DNA of 64,000 bases, from NCBI GenBank assembly GCA_964343195.1, contig CAYFIR010000008.1, forward strand, positions 1-64,000. The letters are read 5' to 3'. How positions within the stretch are numbered: the stretch's first letter is position 1; each line of letters opens with the position of its first letter. This document shows, piece after piece, positions 8,051 to 16,416 of this stretch. Position numbers and translations under genes: made by a program. The stretch is from CAYVAP01 sp964343195. GTDB taxonomy: Bacteria; Bacteroidota; Bacteroidia; J057. The notes beneath the pieces are model-generated. The model did not search any database. It was not told the origin of the DNA and worked only from the letters and a program-made list of their open reading frames with translations.

Positions 8051-9193
8051 TCACTTCAACCTAAAGCGCTTTCCGGCCTTTTGGCGAATGAGGTCTTTGA
8101 ACTCCATTCCCAATAACAACGAATTGAGCTGATGCATGGGGATTCCAGTCTTCAGGGAAATATCGTCTACCTGGGCATCGGAGTGTTGAGTCAGGTAATT
8201 GAGAATTTTGCTTTCGTCGGCGGAAAGGGGAATTTCTGGTGGGGCCAGACTCAGCGCCAATTGCTCCTGCTGGTCGTCGTGGGACTGCCACTGGATTTCC
8301 AGATCGGCTAGGACTTCCTCCGGACTGGTAACCAGTTTGGCGACCTGATCGCGGATAAGGGCGTTGCAGCCTTCGCTAAAGGGGTCTCCAATCCGCCCGG
8401 GCAGGGCATAGACCTCCCGATTTTGGTCAAAGGCGGCCCTTGCGGTAATCAAAGCCCCCCCTCTATTCGCAGCTTCCATCACAATCACCGCCTTGCAAAT
8501 TCCGCTGATGATGCGGTTTCTAGCGGGGAAATGGGGAGCATCCGGCTTCGTGCCGGTCAGGTATTCGGTGAGGAGTGCTCCCCGGTCCTGCATCTCGCGA
8601 GCCCGACGGGAATGCTTACCGGGATAAATGGTATCCAGGCCATGGGCAAGTACCGCAGTAGTCTTACCCTCGGCCTTTAACACACTACGATGGGCACAAA
8701 TGTCGATGCCATAGGCCAGCCCGCTTACGATGTTGATGCCTTGCCGAGCAAAAGCTTCGGCAAATTTCTCGGTCCACTCCCGGCCATAATCTGTCGCCTT
8801 ACGGGTACCCACCATCGCAATGTTTACCTGAGCATTGAGGTTGATATTGCCCTTTTTGAACAACATCAGCGGTGCGTCGTGGATGTACTTGAGCGACGTG
8901 GGATAATCCTCGTCAAGGTAAGTCAGCACCTGAATGCCGTTTTGCTCACAATATCGTATTTCCTGCTCGGCCCTGGCAAGCGTCTCTGCTTGTTGTACCA
9001 GTTGGACGGCATACTCTCCTATGCCTGGAGCTTTGAGTAGTTTGCCTTTGGGGGCACTCAGGACGGCCTTGGCACTGCCGCAATAGGCGATCATGTTCTT
9101 AACAGATACAGGCCCCAGCCCTTTGGTGAGGGCAAGAGCCAGTAAATGCAGGTTGCGTTCTTCCTGCGAAGCGATATCAAGGTTTGCTTTCAA
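8051..9193 (-). CDS. dprA: DNA-processing protein DprA (Smf)
   Basis: This 380-residue protein has an N-terminal helical/HhH-like region (residues 1-75), a Rossmann-fold DprA core with MVGTRKATDYG and INIVSGLAYGIDICAHR at roughly 125-170, PARNRIISG near 225, and a C-terminal winged-helix domain (about 315-380). DprA binds incoming single-stranded DNA and loads RecA during natural transformation. The length is normal for a DprA with its C-terminal domain. It is transcribed away from the psuG spacer and has no obvious operon partner. Confidence 0.95.
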   Translation of the reverse strand: MKANLDIASQEERNLHLLALALTKGLGPVSVKNMIAYCGSAKAVLSAPKGKLLKAPGIGEYAVQLVQQAETLARAEQEIRYCEQNGIQVLTYLDEDYPTSLKYIHDAPLMLFKKGNINLNAQVNIAMVGTRKATDYGREWTEKFAEAFARQGINIVSGLAYGIDICAHRSVLKAEGKTTAVLAHGLDTIYPGKHSRRAREMQDRGALLTEYLTGTKPDAPHFPARNRIISGICKAVIVMEAANRGGALITARAAFDQNREVYALPGRIGDPFSEGCNALIRDQVAKLVTSPEEVLADLEIQWQSHDDQQEQLALSLAPPEIPLSADESKILNYLTQHSDAQVDDISLKTGIPMHQLNSLLLGMEFKDLIRQKAGKRFRLK

Positions 9194-9260
9194 GTACGGG
9201 GTGTTTCAGCTAATAAAAGTAGCTAATACTAGCCTTTTAAGCAATTTCTCTCCAACCTTT

Positions 9261-10064
9261 TTACCAGGGGCTAAAATCTTCCCGCCAGTCTTCCAGATCA
9301 AGGATGTCCATATCAGAGATTCGGCTAACTCCCTTCCCTCCTCGCTCTAGCGCCGATTCCAGGTCTTTTTCCCATCTTCCTACAAAATGGTCCAGTTGCA
9401 CAAAGGTCTCAGGCGGTGCCAATTGCCGAATGCCAAACTGCCAGGTAGCTTCCACTCCATCGCTCCACTCTGCGGGGTTGAATGCAATTTCAGGGAGCAT
9501 ACGTAAGTCCGCAAAAGGGATTGCCGGTGCCGCCAGAATCATAGGGCCATATATCTGCAGCCATTCCAGAATTTTGCCTTTTTCCTGATTACACCAGCGA
9601 CCAAAATTATACCCCACCTGCCTTAGTGCCATTCGCAGCAGCCTTCGTTCCTTATATCCCTGTTTGGTTGGCAGATACCAATGGGCAGGCCAATCAAAAT
9701 GCGGCCTGAGCAACTTGCCCTGGATTAGGGCCGGCTGTAAGTATTCATACTTGTACCTTCCCGGCTTCCATCCCAGGTCATCACATATCCTGATCGCCAG
9801 GTGGTTAAATGGAAAGCGCGGCCGCTCATATAATTCCTTGAGCAGCAAATCGTGATACCGTGCGGGTTCGAATGTTTCAAAATTTTCACCGCGCTCCAGA
9901 TAGGCCAACTTGATGCGTGCGGGGTCATTGGGATGGGCTCGAACTTCATGATAGCGGGCCTCGACCACATCCAGCATGATCAACTCCGCCAGGGTGTAGG
10001 ATAAAAACTCGAATGGATGGTGCCGATAGGGCTCTAATAGCAGTAAAGCCAGGGCTGGACTCAT
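9261..10064 (-). CDS. Hypothetical protein, 267 aa
   Basis: I do not recognise this family. The protein is soluble, rich in Trp, Tyr, Pro and Arg, and has no signal peptide. The N-terminal half is helical and carries charged pairs (LERGENFETFEP, LLKELYERPRF). The middle has paired aromatics (KPGRYKYEYLQPALIQG, HFDWPAHWYLPTKQGY). The C-terminus is acidic (DMDILDLEDWREDF). It lies upstream of dprA on the same strand with a 67-bp gap, so the two might be cotranscribed, but nothing else links them. Clean codon use and the absence of internal stops support a real gene. Confidence 0.65.
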   Translation of the reverse strand: MSPALALLLLEPYRHHPFEFLSYTLAELIMLDVVEARYHEVRAHPNDPARIKLAYLERGENFETFEPARYHDLLLKELYERPRFPFNHLAIRICDDLGWKPGRYKYEYLQPALIQGKLLRPHFDWPAHWYLPTKQGYKERRLLRMALRQVGYNFGRWCNQEKGKILEWLQIYGPMILAAPAIPFADLRMLPEIAFNPAEWSDGVEATWQFGIRQLAPPETFVQLDHFVGRWEKDLESALERGGKGVSRISDMDILDLEDWREDFSPW

Positions 10065-10192
10065 GGGTGTGTTGGTTTTAAGAAAAAGAAAGAGAGGTAA
10101 AGCAAGTCTTTTGGGTGCTGGTTGAGGCCATCACTCTTACCAAATGCCTCTTGAAAGATCCTCTTTATCAACAAAGGTCCCCCTGAATGGAC

Positions 10193-10741
10193 CTACCGAA
10201 TCCGAAACTTGGACAGATTCCAGAAAATCTCCAGAACGACCTGTTTGCGAGCCTTCTCGCGGGATTTAAAATCGCCATCCCCATACACCGTCTCCAGATC
10301 GACTTGCTGCTTGACCGTAAAGGCCCTTCGTACCCGACGGAATCTGTACTGATCCAACAGTTTGCGCTGATGAATGATGGGGATGCAATATCCCAGGTTT
10401 AGCACATTGCCATAGGGGTCATAAATCGGGATCATGTCGATCATGCCATCGATCCATTCCTCTGCGACGACCTTGGGCAGAAATCCATTCTGGAAATAGA
10501 ACAGCTCTTCGTTGACGAGGTCGATGTACTCAATCACCAGCGATTCGGGCGAGTTGTGCCCGAGGTGGATAAAGTGGGTCCGAAAGCGGTCTATGGTGCT
10601 CTCCATCACCGAGAGGTTGAGCTGCTTGCGGTTGATGGAATAATCCCGAACAGCAAACAGGATGGCTATGCCACCAATTACGGTCGCAACAAAAGAAACC
10701 ACCTCGATGAGGTCTTTCACATCATTTATTCCCCAGGGCAT
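10193..10741 (-). CDS. Hypothetical membrane-anchored protein, 182 aa
   Basis: One transmembrane helix is predicted at about residues 12-31 (VVSFVATVIGGIAILFAVRDY). The rest is a cytoplasmic helical domain with NPYxN-like and DLVNEELFYFQNG segments and a basic C-terminus (FRRVRRAF, SREKARKQ). The single N-terminal helix followed by a charged helical domain resembles unassigned DUF-type bacterial membrane proteins. No catalytic motif is visible. The gene ends 128 bp from the start of the next hypothetical gene and is separated from the DUF389 gene by a hairpin element at 10769-10929. Confidence 0.6.
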   Translation of the reverse strand: MPWGINDVKDLIEVVSFVATVIGGIAILFAVRDYSINRKQLNLSVMESTIDRFRTHFIHLGHNSPESLVIEYIDLVNEELFYFQNGFLPKVVAEEWIDGMIDMIPIYDPYGNVLNLGYCIPIIHQRKLLDQYRFRRVRRAFTVKQQVDLETVYGDGDFKSREKARKQVVLEIFWNLSKFRIR

Positions 10742-10768
10742 TTGGCGAGATTAGGTATAAGCCAGGTC

Positions 10769-10929
10769 TAAGGAACGCGGCCAAAATAACTCTACATTCT
10801 TGGTTGATCTTTTCCACGAATCCTGCGTCAGAAAAAACCTCGCATAGCCCGCTATGCTCGATTTTCCTTCCTTGTCTTCACGAAAAATCTCTGCCCAATA
10901 ATACACATCTATTTTGTCCGCGTTCCTAA
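10769..10929. mobile_element. MITE-like element, ~160 bp, family B copy 1
   Basis: Imperfect 19-bp inverted termini bound the element: TAAGGAACGCGGCCAAAAT at 10769-10787, and TTAGGAACGCGGACAAAAT read from the other strand at 10911-10929 (17 of 19 match). The centre has a perfect hairpin with arms GCATAGC/GCTATGC (10842-10848 and 10851-10857), preceded by CTGCGTCA and followed by CCTTGTC. The element at 62435-62595 has the same layout and length but different terminal and stem bases, changed in pairs. There is no transposase gene. A 71-residue frame crossing it is an artefact of the element. Confidence 0.75.
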
Positions 10930-10962
10930 CGTCGGCAAATGTAACAAAAATTGCCCCTCCTC

Positions 10963-12321
10963 TCACAGATGAAGGATCCTGAGCGAATCGGCCTCACGCC
11001 CTAGCCTTTCCCGAAGCCAGGGTTCGATCTTCTCCTGTTGCTGCCGGCGGGCACTACGGCTCATGGACTTCCACTCCAGCAACAAAACCGATATGGTATC
11101 TCGTTTGGTCTGTTCTTCCCCGGAAACCGAGATCGCCTGCCTGCCGAGCGTCAACTGATTGACCTCTGGGAACAGCAGCTTCAGCTCCCGCTGAAACCGT
11201 CCAAACTCCAGGGTGTCTGCTATTTGAGCCTGCACCATTCGTTCCAGGCTATCCATACGGGCATTTCGGGACTCCATCATCGGTTGCAGCACTTCCAGCA
11301 CCTCCAGTGTCGCCGTTTCCAGCAATTCCTCTTCTCTCACCTGTGGAGCCTGAACAAAGTTCAGCTTGAAGCCTCCCAGATCATATTCCGGCAAAACACT
11401 GCGCAAATACGCCATGCTGTCCTCTGAAATGGGATTACCAGATATCACCAGCGTACATTCCTTGAGCGTGTCTCCAGGTTGATTGCGAATTTTGTAGCGC
11501 ACTGCCTCATGATTGTGGTTATTTACCCGGGTTTCGATGAAGTTCTGCACAGCGCCTTCTACCCTAACCCGTTGTATCAGGTTGTAGAAAAAGTAGCCAC
11601 TGGGCAATATCACCAACAGGACAAATACACTAATCCAGCGAACCGCTTTTTTGCGGGTGGCTTCGTCGACGTATTCGACATATGGAAAGCGCAGGAAGCG
11701 AACAATCGCATAGGTAGAGAGGGCAATGAATACGGAGTTGATGAAGAATAGATAAAGAGCACCGCCCAGCACTTTTAGGTCAAGATTAGCCAGGCCAAAG
11801 CCTGCTACGCAGATCGGAGGCATCAGCGCCGTAGCGATGGCTACACCCGGAATGGCATTGGTCTTATCCTTGCGTGAGCCAGCCACGATACCGGCAATGC
11901 CCCCAAAGATCGCGATCAGCACATCCAGGAAAGTCGGATAGGTCCGAGCCGTAATCTCCGGGGTAATGGTCCCCAAAGGCGTAACCAGGAAGTACAGGGT
12001 TGCCACCCCCAACGAGGCGATTACAGCTATGGCAAAGTTTTCAAGGGCCAGCATGAGGTGCTCGCGGTCATTGATCCCGATCGACAGCCCTATCCCCAGA
12101 ATAGGGGACATCAAGGGAGAAATCAACATCGCACCGATGATCACGGCGGCAGAGTTGGTGTCAAGTCCTATTGAGGCAAGCATGGCCCCACAGGCCAGGA
12201 TCCAGACATTGTAGCCCTTGATCGCGATGCTGCGGCGTATGCTGTCTATAGTTCCGCGGACGTCGGTCGTGTCGCGGAGGTGAATAATTTCAGAAAGAAC
12301 CTTCCGTATTTCCTGAAGCAT
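10963..12321 (-). CDS. DUF389 family membrane protein
   Basis: The 452-residue product has a hydrophobic N-terminal half with about six transmembrane segments and the characteristic ILACGAMLASIGLDTNSAAVIIGAMLISPLMSPILGIG region of the DUF389/TIGR00341 family, followed by ALMPPICVAGFGLA. The C-terminal half (from about residue 250) is soluble and partly coiled. The function of the family is unknown. The ATG at 12321 is preferred over a TTG at 12333. The gene lies 39 bp downstream of the GGCT-like gene on the same strand, so the two may be cotranscribed. Confidence 0.88.
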   Translation of the reverse strand: MLQEIRKVLSEIIHLRDTTDVRGTIDSIRRSIAIKGYNVWILACGAMLASIGLDTNSAAVIIGAMLISPLMSPILGIGLSIGINDREHLMLALENFAIAVIASLGVATLYFLVTPLGTITPEITARTYPTFLDVLIAIFGGIAGIVAGSRKDKTNAIPGVAIATALMPPICVAGFGLANLDLKVLGGALYLFFINSVFIALSTYAIVRFLRFPYVEYVDEATRKKAVRWISVFVLLVILPSGYFFYNLIQRVRVEGAVQNFIETRVNNHNHEAVRYKIRNQPGDTLKECTLVISGNPISEDSMAYLRSVLPEYDLGGFKLNFVQAPQVREEELLETATLEVLEVLQPMMESRNARMDSLERMVQAQIADTLEFGRFQRELKLLFPEVNQLTLGRQAISVSGEEQTKRDTISVLLLEWKSMSRSARRQQQEKIEPWLRERLGREADSLRILHL

Positions 12322-12360
12322 GATGGGTGGCAATTAGTTCGACGAAACAAAATAGGACGA

Positions 12361-12771
12361 TTATTTATATCGTTCCACATCGTACTTCAAAAAATCACCC
12401 GAAAGGATGGGGGTGAGCTTGTCAACGGGATTATTATAGAGATAGGCCCAGCAGGAAATGGTTTCAGCCCCCATCAGTACCCTCACCTCCCGACGGACAA
12501 ATAAGCTACTTTCGTCGTCCTCGTGGTCATACCCCTCGTAGGTATCCAGCACCTCCAACACTTTTTCCACCCCTTTTAGCTGGTACACCTCACCAATTAC
12601 CATCCGATCCAGTTCCGGGTCGTACAGTGCTCCGGGGTAAAAGTCCACCTTATACAGCAATCCCGGCATCATCGCCTCTCCCAGAAACTCACCATTGGTT
12701 TTGAGATAGGTCGCCATCATGTTGCCAGCCTGCTTGAGCAGGGTTCCGTAAACGAATATTTTATCCAGCAT
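12361..12771 (-). CDS. Gamma-glutamylcyclotransferase-like protein (AIG2/GGCT fold)
   Basis: The 136-residue protein starts MLDKIFVYGTLLK; the VYGTL at residues 7-11 is the substrate-binding signature of the GGCT fold. The LDTYEGYD segment near residue 80 supplies the conserved catalytic-type glutamate. Family members release 5-oxoproline from gamma-glutamyl amines or act on related gamma-glutamyl compounds, but the substrate cannot be told from sequence. The ATG at 12771 is chosen over a TTG two codons upstream. Confidence 0.82.
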   Translation of the reverse strand: MLDKIFVYGTLLKQAGNMMATYLKTNGEFLGEAMMPGLLYKVDFYPGALYDPELDRMVIGEVYQLKGVEKVLEVLDTYEGYDHEDDESSLFVRREVRVLMGAETISCWAYLYNNPVDKLTPILSGDFLKYDVERYK

Positions 12772-12951
12772 CAGCAATAAGTTAAAAGGTCAGAAAAGGG
12801 GGGAGATGGGCTAACCTTTTTGCAAATCCGTAGCAGAGGGAAACCAAATATGAAGTGTCTGTGGATAGGAAGCCAAATCACTGCCTGAGCCCTTCATACC
12901 CTCCACACCTCTTTTGTTGGGATTATTTCCGGGCTCCTACTTCCCGATCTG

Positions 12952-13272
12952 CTACCGATAGTCTTCCCGCACAGGCTGAAATACATCCAGCAATTCGCAG
13001 TCGGTAATTGCGCGCCCCGAGTGAGGGACATTCCCTGGAATCACGGCTACCTCTCCGGGACCCAGTTGGCGAGTTTCGCCATCAAGGGTCAGCTCAAAAG
13101 TCCCTTTGAGGACATTGGCCACCTGCTCGTGTGGGTGGTGATGCTCCGGAAGGGAAGCCCCAGCCTTGATTTCCCAAAAGGCCAAAGTCATCTGGTCGGT
13201 ATGAATCATTTTTCCATGAAACCCGGGAATGATTTCTCGGGCAGGAATTTCGGAGAGGGACTGAAAAGGCAT
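12952..13272 (-). CDS. Small cupin-domain protein
   Basis: From the ATG at 13272 this is a 106-residue single-domain cupin. Motif 1 is the metal-binding HHHPHEQ around residues 44-50, followed by the strand VLKGTFELTLDGE. Motif 2 is PGEVAVIPGNVPHSG with His near residue 82. Such small cupins bind a divalent metal and may be enzymes or sugar/small-ligand binders. The frame extends upstream to 13389 but without a sensible N-terminus, and the cupin fold is complete from 13272. It is divergent from the BlaI-type repressor gene, so the operators at 13406-13480 may also affect it. Confidence 0.85.
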   Translation of the reverse strand: MPFQSLSEIPAREIIPGFHGKMIHTDQMTLAFWEIKAGASLPEHHHPHEQVANVLKGTFELTLDGETRQLGPGEVAVIPGNVPHSGRAITDCELLDVFQPVREDYR

Positions 13273-13405
13273 GAAATAACGTATTGAACGGTGATTGGTA
13301 CGAAGATACAGCAAGAGAGCCATATTATACAGATACCCCTTCGTGAGTTCAGAAAAATATTCAGGAACAGCTCCCAGGCCCTTTCGCAACTTTCACCCCA
13401 ACATC

Positions 13406-13480
13406 TACGAACCTTTTCGTAAATATATTTGCAAGTACGAACAGCTTCGTATATAATTGCAACATACGAACAGCTTCGTA
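13406..13480 (+). promoter_or_regulatory. Triple BlaI-type operator and promoter
   Basis: Three 16-bp dyads with identical arms TACGAA-N4-TTCGTA lie at 13406-13421, 13436-13451 and 13465-13480. Their centres are 30 and 29 bp apart, about three helical turns, placing them on one face of the DNA. A Bacteroidota-type -7 box, TATATTTG, sits at 13424-13431 between the first two dyads, so transcription would start near 13435 at the edge of dyad 2. The repressor gene starts at 13495. Autorepression by the BlaI-type protein is the natural reading (inference from family habits). Confidence 0.85.
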
Positions 13481-13494
13481 GTAAGATCGAAACC

Positions 13495-13896
13495 ATGGCA
13501 TTTTCAAAACCAACCGACGGGGAGCTCGCTATCCTCAGGATTTTGTGGCAGGAAAAACAGGCCACTGTCCGAGAGGTAAACGACTGGCTCAATCAGACCC
13601 GACCAGTGGGATATACCACTACCCTCAAGATCATGCAGATCATGCAAAAGAAGGGCCTTTTGGGCAGAAAAAAGCAGGGAAAAACCCATATGTACCATCC
13701 GCTCATCACCGAGAAGGAAACCCAGGGGCACCTCCTGGACAAACTGCTGGACTCTGCTTTTGGAGGTTCTGCTGCGACGCTGGTGATGCAGGCACTAGGT
13801 AAGCACCGCACCAGCCCCGAGGAACTTGATGAAATCCGTCAACTGCTGGATCAACTCGACTCCGGAACCGAAGACGATCACCCCCAAAACCCATGA
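13495..13896 (+). CDS. BlaI/MecI/CopY-family transcriptional repressor
   Basis: The 133-residue protein opens with the family signature KPTDGELAILRILWQ, followed by the winged helix ATVREVNDWLNQTRPVGYTTTLKIMQIMQKKGLL and the wing KTHMYHPL. The C-terminal helices (70-133) mediate dimerisation, and in BlaI/MecI are cut by the cognate membrane peptidase. The ATG at 13495 gives the normal family length. The stop codon overlaps the start of the M56 peptidase gene (ATGA at 13893-13896), so the two are translationally coupled. It should repress its own operon through the three TACGAA-N4-TTCGTA sites directly upstream. Confidence 0.93.
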   Translation: MAFSKPTDGELAILRILWQEKQATVREVNDWLNQTRPVGYTTTLKIMQIMQKKGLLGRKKQGKTHMYHPLITEKETQGHLLDKLLDSAFGGSAATLVMQALGKHRTSPEELDEIRQLLDQLDSGTEDDHPQNP

Positions 13897-16127
13897 ATAT
13901 GAACCCCATAGAACTCTTGGCACAGGCCGACTGGGCCCAGGCTTTGGGCTGGACCTTGCTCCACTCCCTCTGGCAGGGAGCCGTGGTCGCCGCCGCCCTG
14001 GCGCTTTTCTGGAATTTCAGCACGCGACGTCCGGCTCAGTATCGGTATCTCGCAGGCATCATCGCTGCGACGCTCATGCTGGCATGGGCTGGCTTTACCT
14101 TTTCGCGGGAATGGCAAATCGCTTCTGCCCCTTCGTCTATGGTGACGGTTGAGGTAACTGCCCAGAACTACCATTCTTCCCAAACCTACAACTGGGACGG
14201 AGCCGCGATTGACAGCAGCTGGGCATTTCAGCTGGCCCACACCCTCGGAGCCGCTTCTCCCTGGCTGGTAGGGATCTGGTTATTGGGGCTGGGACTGTTC
14301 ATGATCCGCTGGGTACACTCCTACTTCAGTGTACAGTCTCTGCGCTGGCAGGGAGCCCAGACCCTGGACTATGATTGGCAGAGTAAGCTAAACACCCTTG
14401 CAAGGCAACTTGGCATCAAGCCCATCGTGTTGCTCATGGAGTCCAGCCGGATCGACAGCCCTCTGACCCTGGGGCACTTCAAGCCCGTGATCCTGATGCC
14501 GGTGGGTCTGATCACCGGCTTGAGCGCCGAGCAAATCGAAGCGGTGCTCATCCATGAGCTGGCCCACATTCGCCGCCATGACTACGCCGTGAACCTGTTT
14601 CTCTCCTGGGTGGAAGTGATCTTCTTTTACCATCCGGCACTATGGTGGATCACCGCCCGCATCCGTGAAGCAAGGGAGCACAGCTGCGACGACCTGGCCA
14701 TCGCCAGTGGCAGCCACCCCCACGACTATGCCCGCACCCTGGCTATTCTCGCCGAGAGAACCAGCCCTCACCATTCACTTGCCCCCGCCTTATTAGGACC
14801 GCGCAAAACCTTACTTATGAGAATTCAACGATTAGTAGCCCCACAAAAGTCACACCCTACCCACCCCGGGAAGGCCGTACTGGCCGCAGTGCTCTTCATG
14901 AGCCTTTCTACCCTCGCGTGGCTCACCCCTGAGCGCCAGGCCAAAGTGGCCGAAGCCATGGAACAGGCTGTACTGGAAGGCCCCATCGGAAAAGGCCTCC
15001 CGTGGCTGTCTCAGCCCATGACCCAGGGAATGGAACGCACGGCTCCTCCGGCCATTGCCCAGGTTACTGAGCCAACCGAAGTCTCCGCTGCAGGACCCAT
15101 CCCCATGCGTAGCTGGCAGGCCATCGTGCCGCTGGACACGCCCCCACCTACCCCCCCCCAGATGATGGCGCCTCCACCACCGCCTGCAGTGCCACCCAAG
15201 CCCGAGATTCCGGAAAATGCTTCTCCCGAGGAGGTCGAGCAGGCCTGGGAAGAATATGGAAAAGCCATGCAGGACTGGGGCCAGAACTGGCAGCAGATGC
15301 AGGAGCAGACGCATGTCCAGTACGAAGAGCAAATGAAACAATACCAGGAGCAGATGCAAGCCTGGGTCGAGCAGGAAGGTGCATGGCGGGAAACCGAATT
15401 AACTGCTGAGCAGAAGGAAGAACTCGCTCGCGAGTTGGAGCATACCCAGCGCGAAATGGAACATGCGCATCGGGAAATGGAGCAGGCCCACCGCGAGATC
15501 GAGCGAGCCCGTCGGGAGATGAGCCGGGGTGAAGGGGATAGGCGAGACGCCAGGATCGAAATCGAAACCCAGGAGCGTATTCGCAGGGAGACAGAGCGGG
15601 AAATGGCCCGCGCCCAACGGGAGATCCAACGTGCCCAGGTAGAACTCGAGCGAGAAGTAGAGCGATTGAAGCGCGAGGGGGACCTGACCGAAGAGGAAGA
15701 GCAGCGCCGATTGGAAGAAATCCAGCGCTTGGAAGAAGCCCAACAGCGGGTCATCGAGGAGCAGCAACGCGTGATCGAAGAAGAATTACAGGTCCGGCAG
15801 GAAGTAGAACAACGCCGGCAGGAAGCCCTGCAGCGTGCAGAGGAGATGCGTGCCATAGCAGAAGTAGAAAGGGGTCGCGCCAGGGCACAGGTAAATTTTG
15901 AGAAGGAGCGCTTTCAGGCTGGCATGGACGTCCTCAAGCGCGAGATGATCGCCGATGGCTACCTCGACGACTACGACGATCGGGTACGCATCCGCTCCAA
16001 AAATGGCGACCTTTCCCTCAACGGCAAGAAAATCACCGGTGATCAGTACGAAAAGTACCGCAAGATCCTCGCCTCGATGGACATCAAGCTAGGCGAAGAT
16101 GTGTCCATCTCCATCACGACGGATTAG
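13893..16127 (+). CDS. M56-family (BlaR1/MecR1-like) membrane metallopeptidase with long coiled coil
   Basis: In this 744-residue sensor/protease the transmembrane helices lie at about 15-35, 47-68, 108-135 and 325-345. The zinc motif HELAH is at 221-225, followed by the EAREHSCDD metal/active-site segment near 257. These are hallmarks of BlaR1/MecR1, which cleave their BlaI partner on signal. No penicillin-binding sensor domain is present. The C-terminal part instead has a Pro-rich stretch (about 405-440), then a very long Arg/Glu heptad coiled coil (about 440-680), then a small domain with VRIRSKNGDLSLNGKKITG. Such sensorless forms with periplasmic coiled coils are common in Bacteroidota, and their signals are unknown. 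Confidence 0.9.
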   Translation: MNMNPIELLAQADWAQALGWTLLHSLWQGAVVAAALALFWNFSTRRPAQYRYLAGIIAATLMLAWAGFTFSREWQIASAPSSMVTVEVTAQNYHSSQTYNWDGAAIDSSWAFQLAHTLGAASPWLVGIWLLGLGLFMIRWVHSYFSVQSLRWQGAQTLDYDWQSKLNTLARQLGIKPIVLLMESSRIDSPLTLGHFKPVILMPVGLITGLSAEQIEAVLIHELAHIRRHDYAVNLFLSWVEVIFFYHPALWWITARIREAREHSCDDLAIASGSHPHDYARTLAILAERTSPHHSLAPALLGPRKTLLMRIQRLVAPQKSHPTHPGKAVLAAVLFMSLSTLAWLTPERQAKVAEAMEQAVLEGPIGKGLPWLSQPMTQGMERTAPPAIAQVTEPTEVSAAGPIPMRSWQAIVPLDTPPPTPPQMMAPPPPPAVPPKPEIPENASPEEVEQAWEEYGKAMQDWGQNWQQMQEQTHVQYEEQMKQYQEQMQAWVEQEGAWRETELTAEQKEELARELEHTQREMEHAHREMEQAHREIERARREMSRGEGDRRDARIEIETQERIRRETEREMARAQREIQRAQVELEREVERLKREGDLTEEEEQRRLEEIQRLEEAQQRVIEEQQRVIEEELQVRQEVEQRRQEALQRAEEMRAIAEVERGRARAQVNFEKERFQAGMDVLKREMIADGYLDDYDDRVRIRSKNGDLSLNGKKITGDQYEKYRKILASMDIKLGEDVSISITTD

Positions 16128-16133
16128 GGGAGA

Positions 16134-16185
16134 ATTCGTGATTCGTGATTCGTGATTCGTGATTCGTGATTCGTGATTCGTGATT
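16134..16185. repeat. Heptamer tandem array, unit ATTCGTG, 7 copies
   Basis: Seven perfect copies of ATTCGTG start 6 bp after the stop codon of the M56 peptidase. The unit differs from the array near psuG but has the same seven-base length and shares the TTCGT core. The rest of the spacer to gltX holds a terminator (16267-16304) and degenerate GTCAGAR words, with no gene. Confidence 0.97.
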
Positions 16186-16266
16186 AGGATATCGGTAATC
16201 AAGGTGTGGTAGCCAACTTTCAGTGAAAGTATTTCATGGCTCCCAAAATTGAGGTATAAAATCAGC

Positions 16267-16304
16267 AATGCGGTATAAGGCACATGGCCTTATACCGCAT
16301 TTTT
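16267..16304 (+). terminator. Intrinsic terminator after the repressor-peptidase operon
   Basis: A perfect 15-bp stem (16267-16281 with 16287-16301) closes a 5-base loop and runs into a short T tract at 16301-16304. The stem contains the word GCGGTATAAG, which recurs in inverted-repeat form at 34787-34817. It sits about 140 bp after the M56 gene. The complementary A tract is weak on the other strand, so it mainly serves the plus-strand operon. Confidence 0.7.
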
Positions 16305-16416
16305 GAGGTCGATCCCAAACTCAGAATAGCTTCTGACTTCTGACAGGCCTGCCGATCTGGCAACGCAGTGGTCTGACCTCTCATACTCTCATCATCCCGA
16401 AATCTCAATATCTTCC

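Noticed and set aside
10751..10966. 71-codon frame between the hypothetical and DUF389 genes
   Set aside because: It coincides with the inverted-repeat element 10769-10929; the element explains the sequence.
15011..15856. Ser/Arg/Cys-rich frame antisense to the M56 coiled coil
   Set aside because: Its composition is simply the complement of the Glu/Arg/Gln heptad codons.
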